From Oryzias latipes (lineage: Eukaryota; Chordata; Actinopteri; Beloniformes; Adrianichthyidae), in the NCBI RefSeq assembly GCF_002234675.1, contig NC_019859.2, forward strand, positions 3,565,240 through 3,629,239: 64,000 nucleotides of DNA, in the 5' to 3' direction. The position numbers and the translations under genes are program-made. This document shows positions 35,661 to 46,706 of this stretch, piece after piece. How positions within the stretch are numbered: the stretch's first letter is position 1; each line of letters begins with the position of its first letter. Below the pieces are notes generated by a model. The model made no database searches. It saw only the letters and a list, made by a program, of their open reading frames with translations, and had not been told where the DNA came from.

Positions 35661-38356
35661 AAAGACTGTCGTATTTCCCAAAAACAGGACAATTGGGTGC
35701 TTCCGCCCATGTGCCCACAGCTTTCTGACACTCCAAATGCTCAATATCTTTAGCCAAAAAAAGTCATCTATGAATTTAGTCAGGCTTAGCCAACCAAAGA
35801 CCATTTCAATCCAAACTGTTATGCTTTAATTCTCTAGTAGCAGCTTCACAAAAACATTTGCTTATGACAATAATCCATTATCATTGTCTCATAATCATTC
35901 ATTTACACAAACTTTTACTTACTTTGCTTAAGAAATAGGAACAAAGCAGTGCAACTTAGCATGACAAATGCAAACAGATGTAGCTGAGTAAATATTCTGG
36001 GTTCTGAAGTTAATAATACAGAGGCTGACCATGTGAACGTGCATGAAGACGTTTTTCACTGCCGTCCCCTAATAACTCCACTCATTTTTTTTGGGGGGGG
36101 GGGGATTGGTGGATTGTTCGTTATTGGTTTTTTAATGTATTCTCCACATTGCAGTCAATCATTTAGAAACCACTAAAAATGTTTGTTTTGTCGTCCCCAG
36201 GCGCTTCAGGCAGATAATTCCTGATTAGAAAAGTCAGTACATGTTATATTATTAATGCTACAAAATAACATTTGTACCAGCTGCCACTGACGTTTGATGG
36301 ACAGTTTTTTAATCTCCCTTAAAATTTTCTTTTTTCTTAATTTCAGAACATCTTTATCTCATTTTTACATTTGCTTCTAAAACTGAAGCTGCAACATTTA
36401 AGAACCTTTAAGGAAACTAAAACAAAAACTTGTAAATAATAGTCAAATTAACACTTGACAGACGAGTATTTGTTTATTATTTTTGCTGCTGATCTAACAC
36501 AGGATCCATATGACTTTTGTTGAAATTCTTTTGTTTTTCCATCTTTTTCCGTTCTTAATGACATATTTGGTCGGCCATACTTAAAGGAAAATTTGTTTCT
36601 TAGACTTTCAGTCTTATTTTTTATCTTGTAATAATAAGATCCTTCTGTGTAGATGAACTGCATCCATCAGTTAGAACAGGACATAAAGATGGAGGAAAAT
36701 ATCACCTTCAATATGTAACTCGTCAAAATTCAGTTTTTTCTGCACTAATCTGAGGAATTACAAAGCAGCGCTTCTTTTAATGATTGGTAGTTATACTCAT
36801 TCTTTATGTAACTTTTGCTGACACAATGGAGATCCATGAATATAGTTACTAAAGATTTTTCGGTGTCCTACCTGCAGCCGATGGTGAAAATCCTTCTTTA
36901 GGCTAAGAAAATAATATATTTCTGCTGAAAGCATCGGCACAAATACTAAGACAATAGTAGAATCTTGTCGTAGTGGTTTTGGTTGAGATGCTTTTTATTT
37001 AGGAGAACATTTACAAAACATGCTTTAATCGTAACTCATATTTTTTTTTATGTTTTTTTTTTTTTAAATCCTTTCGTCTTCCTTCATCTGTGGTGCTGCT
37101 TCTAAGAGAAACTCCTGCTTGCTCGTGCAAACTAGTACGCCAAGCTTTCAAAACTGTAGAAGCGGCTACCAGTCGATCGCAGCACTGAAACATTTCTGTT
37201 GCATCTTTTTTCTGTGTCTTCATTGCTTTAGTCCCTTAAGCAGATCTGAACCGACAACCCTCAGGTCTCTTAATGAAAGACGGTAGATTCTGGACAGAAG
37301 AAGTGGATTGTTTTGAAACACCAGCTTGTTGTAGCTTTTAATTGAACCTTACAGGATGACACGGATGCACTCGTTCAGTTTCATTTAAAATGCTAAAGGT
37401 GCTAAATTTGGTTTTCCAGTTTTTTGTCGTAGATTCTTGCAACTCTGTGACCCCCCCCCCCCTCCAGGTTTCTCTGCGTTCAGTTGCACTATAACTTATT
37501 AAAATGGTCATTTTCTTTTTTATATTTCTCCTGGTCTTGTTGATTCTTGTGTGTACACGGATTGTGCAGCAGCCAGATGTTTGCCTCTGTAGTGGTTCAT
37601 GGTGCAATGCCTCTTCAGCGTTTCTGCATTCAGAAAATGTTCGTACTGTTGTGCTTTTTCACCCAGTATGTGGACAGGAGCAAAGAGAAGTGTTTGTCAG
37701 GATGTATATTTGTCACCATGTGCAGTTTGTGTCCAACTGTAACTCTGAGCCTCTAACTTTAATGTAGCGTTCACCTGAGTTTAGAGATGAAGCTGCCAGG
37801 CGACTGACTCACCGTCAGACCCGGCAGCAGCTGGACTGTAGCAGAAGTGAAGTCGTCATTGGTTTCATTTGGAATAAAGACGAACAGTGGGAAACATTTT
37901 ACAGCACGAGTTATCATTACTGTGGTTTGACCGCTTCATTAGCAGGTCATCGCCCTTCTCAGGAGCCCAGACTGCAGCACAGGAGGTCATTTAGATTCAG
38001 TTATCACAATAATGTTTAAAAATCTATCAAGACGATGCTTTCAGTCTGCAGGTAAGAACAAACAAAAGCTCCTCCCGTCGCCTGGGGTGCTCCCGGCCTG
38101 CCCCCCCCCCCCCCCCCCCCCCGGTCTGGCTGGGGAGGATCTGGTTCCCTTATGAACACACGGTTTACTTCAGCAGGGTGCATGTATCTCCACCCCCACG
38201 TGCACACTATCACACTGCTCCCTCTCTGCTTCATCCCTCCTCCTAACCCACAGTGTATTGATGGACAGACATTTTCTGCTCATCTTCATGTCAGAATTTC
38301 ACCTTTGATGTAATATTTGTCGTCTCAGCAGATCTGGTATAATTGTTATACAGCTT

Positions 38357-38371
38357 AAAATATTAACTTAT
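38357..38371. repeat. L1 target-site duplication, left
   Basis: AAAATATTAACTTAT; its right partner is at 52619-52633. Confidence 0.9.
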
Positions 38372-38492
38372 GAACTTCCGGTTATGGCGGCCATGTGAAA
38401 AGTCGTGTTTTCTGCCGCTCTGCAGCTCGTGCTATACCAAGAACTTTACTTGCTGCTATCCAAAACTAAATTACAAGAGGAATGAAGGAATA

Positions 38493-38972
38493 ATGCATAA
38501 AAAACCTAAAACTGGAAAAGAAACAACTGAAAATTCTAAGCAACCCAAGTTAACGGAGTTTCGTCTTCGAGGGGAAGCGCAGAAGGCTAACGCTGCCACT
38601 GTCCAAATGGCGGAGACGCGCGAGGAGGAAAGCAGCAAGGTGGATAAAATACTGTCTGTTGTGACCTCCATGAAGACAGACTTTTCTACAAGATTTGACA
38701 AACTTTTATTGGCAGTCGAAGACATAAAACAGGAACTGAATGATTGCGCTGAACGAGTGACACAAACGGAGGTGCGCATTTCCAACACGGAGGACGACAT
38801 CAGCGTTTTGCAGGCCAAGGTGAGCGCACTGGAAGCAAAAGGAAAAGTTCTGGAGGACAAAGTCTTAGATTTGGAATCAAGATCAAGGCGGAACAATTTA
38901 AGACTTGTCAATTTGCCAGAAGGAGCTGAACAGGACCCGTGCCTGTTCTTGGAAAAGTGGCTTCCGCAGAGG
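38493..38972 (+). pseudogene. L1 ORF1, 5' part (coiled coil and start of RRM-like domain)
   Basis: ORF1 proteins are trimeric RNA-binding chaperones of L1. This part begins MHKKPKTGKE, has a heptad-like coiled coil (about residues 50-130, ISNTEDDISVLQAKVSALEA) and the conserved SRRNNLRLVNLPEG motif at the start of the RRM. It breaks off at FLEKWLPQ where the large insertion begins. The remainder is at 47637-48016. Confidence 0.85.
38961..38972. repeat. 12-bp duplication flanking the large insertion, left
   Basis: CTTCCGCAGAGG, repeated at 47637-47648. The true duplication could be 9-12 bp, as border bases may match by chance. Confidence 0.85.
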
Positions 38973-39329
38973 ATGGGGCCAGAGTAGTGCAACAGTCCAC
39001 GTTCAACGTAGACGATCTCCGCTCCCATTGGTCGAGTCTGCGTCCAACATGGACAATTCTCGACGCTCATTGTTCCAGACTTGACGCCCATGGATGTGAA
39101 CGAGCAATCAGAGGCGCGTTGTGCCCAACCTAGAGAAGCAATCAGATCGCGAGCATTGACACGCTGCACGCGGACCAGGTGAGCCACTTTCCCAGCAATA
39201 CCTGCTTCATCAAAAATGGCCTTTGATTTAGTTAGGACAAGTTTTTTTCTTTATTCAAGCATTTACTATCCCTAATTACGTGTTTTCATTGTTGTCTGAG
39301 CTGCCATTCGCACGCACAGTTTACATTGT
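38973..39329. other. Left end of the large insertion
   Basis: Unique sequence with several CGATCTCCGC/CAATCAGAGGCGCG-type short motifs. It may hold the promoter and terminal binding sites. No frame of note. Confidence 0.4.
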
Positions 39330-39860
39330 TTTGCAAAAAAGGAATGATCGCTTCCACCTAGCAGTCCCTGTACTACTAGCATTTTTCCGACATTTTGAAA
39401 GGTGCTTTGTTTTATTCTTCTTCATATTAAATGTTGTCATTGTTCAAATCGCTCCGATCGCTAAGATTTGACGTTTTTCCTGGTCTGCAAACAGGTCCGA
39501 GCGAGCTAGCTAGCTAGCGATCTTTTCAAATTAGCGTTCGTTGTACTAACGTCCCTTTTACGGACGATTTTGAGAATAGTGCTTTGTTTTTCCTCTTCAA
39601 ATTAAACGTTTTGATCGTTCAAATCGCCCCGATCGCTGAGATTTGACGGTTTTCCTGGTCTGCCAACAGGTCCTCCTAGCTAGCTAGCTAGCGAACTTTT
39701 CAAATTAGCGTTCGTTGTAAAAGCATGCCTTTTACGGACGATTTTGCGAATAGCACTTTGTTTTTCCTCTTCAGATTAAACGTTTAACTGGTCAAACTGC
39801 TCCGATCGCTGAGATTTGACCTTTATTCTGGTCTGTAAACAGGTCCTAGCTAGCTAGCTA
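39330..39860. repeat. Subterminal tandem repeat, about 173-bp period, three to four copies
   Basis: Each unit carries GATCGCT(A/G)AGATTTGAC, TCTGGTCTG.AAACAGGTCC, a palindromic run CTAGCTAGCTAGCGA and TTTACGGACGATTTTG. The GCTAGC cores lie near 39506, 39682 and 39848. The first copy is degenerate. Confidence 0.8.
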
Positions 39861-40027
39861 GCGATTTTTTCGAATTAGCATTCGTTTTTAGTAGCATACA
39901 TTTTAGGGAGTAAATAAACACAAACATCTTTTTTTCCTAACTAGACAACGTCATTGTGGGTTTTAGCTTTTTAAGTGAACAAGTCTCTCTGCAACGTTGG
40001 ATTTTTCTAACAGTCAATTTTTAAAAC

Positions 40028-40445
40028 TATGTTGAGTGATGCATGCACATGCGTGTGCATGTGCACATGCATCATTGTATCTGCACGTCATTGTATGTGC
40101 ATGTACGTACATGCATGCACATGCACATACAATGACGTGCAGATATACGTACATGCATGCCCATGCACATACAATGACGTGCAGATGTACGTACATGCAT
40201 GCACATACAATGACGTGCACATGCACGTACATGCATGCCCATGCACATACAATGACGTGCACATGCACGTACATGCATGCACATGCACGTACATGCATGC
40301 ACATGCACGTACATGCATGCACATACAATGACGTGCACATACAATGATGCACGTCATCGTATGCATCATGACATGCACATACAATGATGCATGTGGACGT
40401 GCATGCATGCACGTGCACATGCGTGTACGTCATTGTATATTCATG
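40028..40445. repeat. Self-complementary alternating purine-pyrimidine satellite
   Basis: Built from ACATGCACGTACATGCATGC and ACATACAATGACGTGC units. Most of it alternates purine and pyrimidine and is its own reverse complement, which explains why several frames on both strands are open. Expected to form cruciform or Z-DNA. Confidence 0.85.
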
Positions 40446-40610
40446 TGCATGCTTTTAAAGGCCTAGATGAGGATTTAAAAAAGAATACTAACATTGAATA
40501 TACAATATAGATTTTGCCAAGATATTTGAATTAAACACACTTTGAAGTCTTGCCAGCACTCTGTGTAACCACCTATTACTCTTCTATGACACAGACTATC
40601 ACAAGCAAAG

Positions 40611-43600
40611 ATGGCAACTTTCATCCGGGTCACAAACCCAAACGCCCCAGCGCATCGCCAGCAGGCCATTATTGTGGCTTCAAAAGAGGCCCGCTTGTAT
40701 CGGGAGAACAAAAAAATCTTCCCTCAACCTCCACCAGAGCTGCTCCATCAGTTCACCGCCCTAGGCCATGCAGAAAAACTGCTGCGGGCTGAAGGGATCT
40801 CTTCACCATCCCATCAGCAGTGTCTGGGAAGGCTGGTGTTGCCTTTTGGGCAGTACAAGAACGCCCCTTTCCACTGGCTTGTGGCCAATGATGTTGGATA
40901 CCTGAAATTGTAAGTATTTAACATAAAAATGACCTTTTATGTACTACACAACCTAACGCATGCAATGCTAAATATGAATGACACAAATATGTCTGCATTA
41001 AACTAAACTGATCAAAATATCCACCTGCAGCCTAGTTGACAAACACAGAGCGGAGGTGATTAACCCGGCTCGAAAAGGTGAAATTGGGAACCAGTGGATA
41101 AAAGACTGCCTGACGGAATACGCAGAGAGCTTCCCTCAAGTCTCCATTCTCCTCGAGGCCAACATAGATCGGTGCATCTATGGCCAGAAAGGGTTTGAAG
41201 ACCATACCTTTCAGGAGATGTGGGAGCTCCACCGGCAGTATGCAGCCCAAAAAGACAGGCCAGAGACATTTAGCATGAAGGAGAGGGAGATGATTCAAAA
41301 AGCAAACAGCTCGGTGAGGAGATGGTTGAACACACCGCTGACCCACATCACCAGCGTGCAGATGAAGAGGTTCCGAAAATACATATCAGAAAAGGAACAA
41401 GTAAGTGTTGTGGCCATAAACACCCCAAAAGCAAAGAGCGTGTTTGATTTGCACATTGATAATGTTTCATGACTGAACTTTACAGAATTTAATGAATTAA
41501 AACGTTTTCTTTCCTACTGCAGCAACAGCTGAAAATGGGCAATCCATCTTCAATGTCTGCTGCTGCTGATGATGCTGAGCTGATGGCTGCATGTCAGGCT
41601 GTGGAAGGTAAGAGACTAACAGAGTTAATTAAAAATACGTACATGTCTTTCTTAATCCCAAAATTTTTACTTTCTTAGATTTAGTGACGTCTCAGGAGTC
41701 CGCTAGTGCAAGCCAAGGCAGTAGTCGGCTTACTGAGATTGTTTCTAAAGAATCCCAGCCTACAAAAAAGAAGTCAGCCAGCCGGGTCAAGTCATCCTCA
41801 TTTTCCCCTCGGAAAGAGATGACTGCCTCAACCGCATCTTCCTCCCAGCCTCAGATATCCTCATCTGCCCCCCTTCATCCAGAGAGGACCTCCCCATCTG
41901 CATCCTCCCAGCCTCAGATATCCTCATCTGCCCCCCTTCATCCAGAGAGGACCTCACCATCTGCATCCTCCCAGCCTCAGATATCCTTATCTGCCCCCCT
42001 TCATCCAGAGAGGACCTCCCCATCTGCATCCTCCCAGCCTAAAATCAGTAAGAGGCCCGTTCTGTCTGGAACCATTGCACAGCACTCTGCATCTGTTCTT
42101 CAGACCAGTGCGTTGGCCTCCACATCCCAGAGTCGCGTCACTCCTGTGGAACTGCCTCAGAGTGACTCACCTGTAAGTTAGTAAATATGACTACTTTAAA
42201 TCTCTTACATTTAATTAAAACTCATCACATGTTCTGTATATAATTTGCAATGCAGGTGGAATTAGAGGGTTGGGTGCGTCTGTGGGAAGACCCCAATGGC
42301 ATCCCGCCTGCTGACGTCAATTGGCTGAAGGAGGACACAGAGAGAGGACTCTTCACAGCTGTTCAAACATATAAAGATGTTTCTGGCCATCTCAAGAGGA
42401 GGCGAGTGATGAAATCAGACCGGATGTGGTTTTACCCTCCGGAGCCTCCTGGTTTCATCAGCGCTGGTCTACCGGCTCCACACCTCTTTTTCCGGAGCCG
42501 CGTCTTTGTCTGGCGTCCTGTGGGAGTTTGGAGGTACTCTCTCAAGTGTCCTCGGGGTGACACCTGTGCAGGTGCAGGGCGAGATGTGCACCTCTACAAG
42601 TCTGGCTACCATCATCGGGTACGACTCACCTTTTTTTTCTTCTTTTTTTGTAAATTTCTTTTTTAAGCAGAAGTGTTCAGGACAGAAGATCCAATACTAA
42701 TGTCTTTTAGAGGCTTTCCATACAGCTTTAATTTTGTTCTGTTTAGTAGTTAAATATAGCCTCAGAGATGAACACATCACACGTTGCTCAGCTTTGCTTC
42801 ACTGTTTCTGATCTCTGCAGGTACGGCACATATGTGACGTGCCCAGCTGGTACACAATGCTGACTGAGGTTTTGTGTTGTGGACCATGCACGAAGGCAGC
42901 CAGAAACAAGGAGGGGGGCACAGTGGGGCGCTGGCTTGCATGGGATCGTGTCATTCTGTCTCAGCTCAGTGAGGCCCATCAAGCCATGTTCCCTGCAGTT
43001 CTCACCTGCAAGTGAGTGTTACCAGCAGCATGTGGATGAATTTTAAATGAATCATCTGATGACTCTCTCTTCTCCAAGGCGCGGCGTGGACAAGAATGTT
43101 GTTCGCCTTCTGCGGGACAGAACAGAGGGCAACACCATGGTGAAGGTGTGGCGGCAGGTCCAGGAAAACCACCATGAAGAATATCTTCATCGTAAGGACC
43201 TGTACACCACCCTTCTGATGGGCACCCTGGAGCCGGGTGGCATTGTTTCCGCTTTGGGGCACACCTTCCGCCCTCCCCCCCCCTCCAGAGAGTTACCCTC
43301 CGCGCGACTGCTGCGGCACGCCTTTCTGCTGGCAGAGGCCGACAATGTGCAGGACTACAGGAACCAGATCCTCTCCAACTTTGGCACTGTGCTGAAAATG
43401 GATTCCACCAAAAAAGTATTTCAAAGTTTCATTGTATTATCATTTCAGACATATTGCAGTCATTTTCACAACTTGAGATGAAATGCACCTCATATTGCTG
43501 GGGTTTGATGACAAATGATGGTATGTTTCAGGTGGTTAAGAAGCTGTCTGGAGAGGCTCATGGGTCAGCCGAGTGGTTCACCAGTGTTGGAAACGAGCAC

Positions 43601-46469
43601 TCCCAAATTGTGACCTTCGTGCTGACCTGCGAGGAATCCACAGACAAGCTTCGGCCCATGTGTCAAGGACTGATGGAGAGGTTTGAGCAGGCCAATCAAC
43701 CGGCTCCGAAGATCCTGTACGTTGATCGGGGGTGCTGCCGCGCTCAAGGCCCAACAGCGGTGGAGACTTTGTTTCAGCCTTGGGTTGACCGTGGGATGGT
43801 GGTTCGGCTGGACATCTTCCATTGGATCCACCGGTTCGACGCAGCCATCCGGACTGATAGCCACTCCAAATGCGCTGCATTCAAGTCTGCACTGGCTGGG
43901 GCAGTGCTGGCTTACAATAAAGGCGACCTGGATCTGCTGATAAAGGCTGTCAGGGCTAAGGGGGAAGCCTTGAAGTCTTTGTCGGATGACTGCGTCATCC
44001 AGCAGCACATCTCCAGGGAGCAGCTGAAGCACCACGTGCGGAGGGTGACTCTGGGACCACAGGAAACATTCCAGCTCATCCAGGGGGCGATCGAGGAGCT
44101 GAAAGGTCCAGCTGGTCTGGATGAAAGTGGAGTGAGCCTCTTCAAGACACCAGGTAAACGGAAAGCTTTCTTAGTGAACTATCCAATTACTATATAACTA
44201 AGTGTTGAATGTTTGTCAGCAGTTAAAAGATTCTCTGAGAACCAAACAACTAAACACACTGAGGATCATTAACTCAAAGGAAAGGCAGCTATTTGGACTG
44301 ACAACCTGAAAACAGAGCTTAAATTAAAACAAACTAAAACAAAAAGTTCACAATCATCCCTGTATGTGTCAAAAATGTGTTGACTGAACTGCCTTATTTC
44401 TGAATTCCTTTATTTATTTATAGAAGCCATCGATGAGGTGTGGGCGTGCCAGCAGCGGCATCTGGGCTGCATTCAGGATCCACCTGACATGTGCATGTAC
44501 AGGGTGGCTCGTGTTACCAACATCAACGGTGTGGATGTGCCTTTTTATAAATGCCTTCGAGGAAGCAACAGCTTGGAGGGTTTCCACAAAGTGCTGCCAC
44601 ACATGATTCCAGGTAGAACACTCTGGCGTGCACAGAAGCAGCACATGAAAGGTTATTAAAAATGAGGTTTCTGAAAAATCTTGTCACCACACAGGGCCAC
44701 ACTGTGCTGCACGTCCATATCAGGTTTACCTGATAAGCGGTATTGCTCGCTGGAACTCCGACAGGAGCGCAGATGCCGTGTTTGGAGGCAGAGGGCGGAG
44801 ACACCGGACGTACTCTGCTCCGCTGATTGACAGGCTCAACAGACGCTGTCAGCAGCTGTTTGGAGAGACTGTGGAAGAAAACTTCCAAACTCCCGCTGAT
44901 GTGGCCTCAAAGGAGCTCCTGGGTTTGGAGTACCTCTTCAGCCAGAGCACAGGGGAATCTGGACCTTTTTCCCTTCAGGACATCATGTCAGATGGACCTG
45001 GTCCAGAAGAGGAGGTGGTTCCACCTGAGCAGCTGGATCCAGAAGTGGAAGATGAGGCCTACCACAGCGACAGCGAGGAGCAGAGTGATGTTCTCCACGC
45101 CACCCCAGCCCACATCAACATCACCAGCCACGACACCTCCACTCCTCACCCGCCAGCCTTTGTGAGTAGCCTCTTTTTAAATATTTCAAACGGCACAGAC
45201 AGTCTCCTGTGTGCAAGTCTTTTTATTCTCTGAAACCTTTTTAACTTTTGTTCTTTAAAACAGGAGGATGTCTGTAGTCCGAATCCTCTTCCTGGATTCC
45301 AGAGGCTGGAGAGATTCTGCTCTCTGCTCGTGGAGATTGGCGTGAGGGAGAACAAGCTGTCCCTCACCACAGAGCAGAGGAGCCAGGTTGTGGAAGCCTG
45401 GAACGCCGTGGAGGAACATGATAAGCAGCCGCAGAAGTTTCACCAGCTGTACAGGACACACTGGGGCAACACCTTGTACTGCAGGACCAAAAGGGATGAT
45501 CTTGTTGAAGCTGCCGTTATCCAGAAGGTGAAAATGGCTAAACGGTACGCTCCAGCTCAGCAAGACATCACCGCCCAAAACAACAGGCTGATGTACACGC
45601 TGGTGAAACTGTTGTGGCTGCGGACTCCTCACGGCTCTCAAAGCAGCCCGGAGAAGACCAACATTCTTAAAGCGTATGAACGCATCCAGCATTGTCTTCT
45701 GGTGGAGGACCCAATCCTGTCCAGGGCGGGGATCCCTCTACCAAAGATAAACAGCAAGACGGTGAGAGACTTTATTCGCTTTCAGGAGAGGCTGCTGAAC
45801 CTCCGTGCCACCAAGCAGCCGTCCACCATCACAAAGACCACCTCCATCTCCTCCTCGGAGCTACCTCCAGCACCACATCAGCCAGCTGTGCTGCCCCCAC
45901 AAGACTACCCTGTGCTTACATATGTACCAATACCAAGCACTGCTGGAACAAAAAAGCTGAAAAAGAGAACAGACATCCCTCTGCCCTCTTCCACCTCCTT
46001 CCCAAAACCACCAAGCAGAACTCTGATTAAACCTGTCATCCATAGCCAAACGCAGCCTGCAGCTGCTTCCTCATCCATCCAGGGCGTCTATTTCGTTCCC
46101 ATACGACCTGCCCCTGACAACACCAGCACTACTTCCAGCATCAGCACCGCTTCCAGCATCAGCACCGCTTCCAGCATCAGCGCCGCCTCCATGCAAAGCA
46201 CACACACCAGCATCAGCACACCCTCCTGGGCAAAAGCTACCATCTATAAAAGGAAGCTCCAAGGACAAAGCTCAGGAGGGGACAGTAAAGTGTCAAGAGT
46301 GCACAATCTCCCCGTTTGTAGTCTCTGTGGCCAAGCTCTCCAGGGACACAAAAAATACAAAAAGAAAACTTTTTGCCCAGTGACCAAGATGTCAACTTCA
46401 AAGGGTCTTCAAAACAGAGTTTTTGAGAGCTTTGAACATTTTAGCTCTGTTGTCGATGACATTTGTTGA
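40611..46469 (+). CDS. Transposon-encoded protein with RNase H-like D/D/E residues, 1540 aa
   Basis: Exons: 40611-40909, 41031-41400, 41523-41607, 41679-42172, 42256-42618, 42821-43011, 43079-43415, 43532-44153, 44424-44612, 44695-45161, 45264-46469. All borders are AG/GT and the phases sum to exactly 1541 codons, so the model is strong. Regions: a small N-terminal module (LPFGQYKNAPFHWL...NDVGYLKF, about 80-103) resembling the ExoX C-terminal/DUF3820 fold; a Ser/Pro/Gln linker with three about 21-residue repeats; a Cys-rich module (about 430-610; CPRGDTC, CCGPC) possibly DUF6729-like; a putative transposase core with Asp709 (DSTKK), Asp778 (LYVDRGCC) and Glu972 (SNSLEGFHK); an acidic stretch (about 1100); and a C-terminal zinc knuckle-like CSLCGQALQGHKKYKKKTFC. 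AATAAA follows at 46488-46493. Domain names are by eye; function is inferred from the insertion. Confidence 0.8.
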
Positions 46470-46543
46470 CAGATATGTTTGTGTTACAATAAAAAAGAAT
46501 TTGTGTTTTTACAGATTTGCATCATTCATTTTCTTCAGAAATC

Positions 46544-46706
46544 AGGTCACAAGGGCAGCAGTCTGAGCAAAGAAGGTCAGATTTTCCTCTTCAAAGGCCA
46601 CTTCCTCAGGGGGAATCCCAAGGCATTCCAGACAGTCACTGCAGTGTTTTCTGAGCCTTCCCTCATCACACGCAATCTTGATCTGTTCTTTGATTTGTAA
46701 GCACCT
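46544..46706 (-). other. Minus-strand open frame at the right end of the insertion (unconfirmed)
   Basis: The minus strand reads about 53 codons without a stop after an AG: CDEGRLRKHCSDCLECLGI, EENLTFFAQTAALVT, stop at 46542-46544. The Cys spacing and acidic composition look protein-like. It could be the last exon of a second, opposed gene of the element, or chance. Confidence 0.35.

Larger units (their letters stand above)
35098..38371. other. mark2 3' UTR and intergenic spacer
   Basis: No protein-coding exon. R2 copy 3 lies at about 35380-35660. A canonical AATAAA at 37873-37878 is a candidate end of the mark2 transcript, giving a 2.8-kb 3' UTR; this is inferred. C-rich runs occur at 37450-37461 and 38101-38122 (C22). 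Confidence 0.5.

Noticed and set aside
40014-40433. Overlapping Cys/His-rich open frames on both strands
   Set aside because: They are the by-product of the self-complementary TGCATG/ACGTAC satellite; composition is a simple repeat and no domain is present.
40028-40445. CRISPR-like array appearance
   Set aside because: The repeats are contiguous variants of a short self-complementary unit with no unique spacers, in a vertebrate genome inside a transposon.
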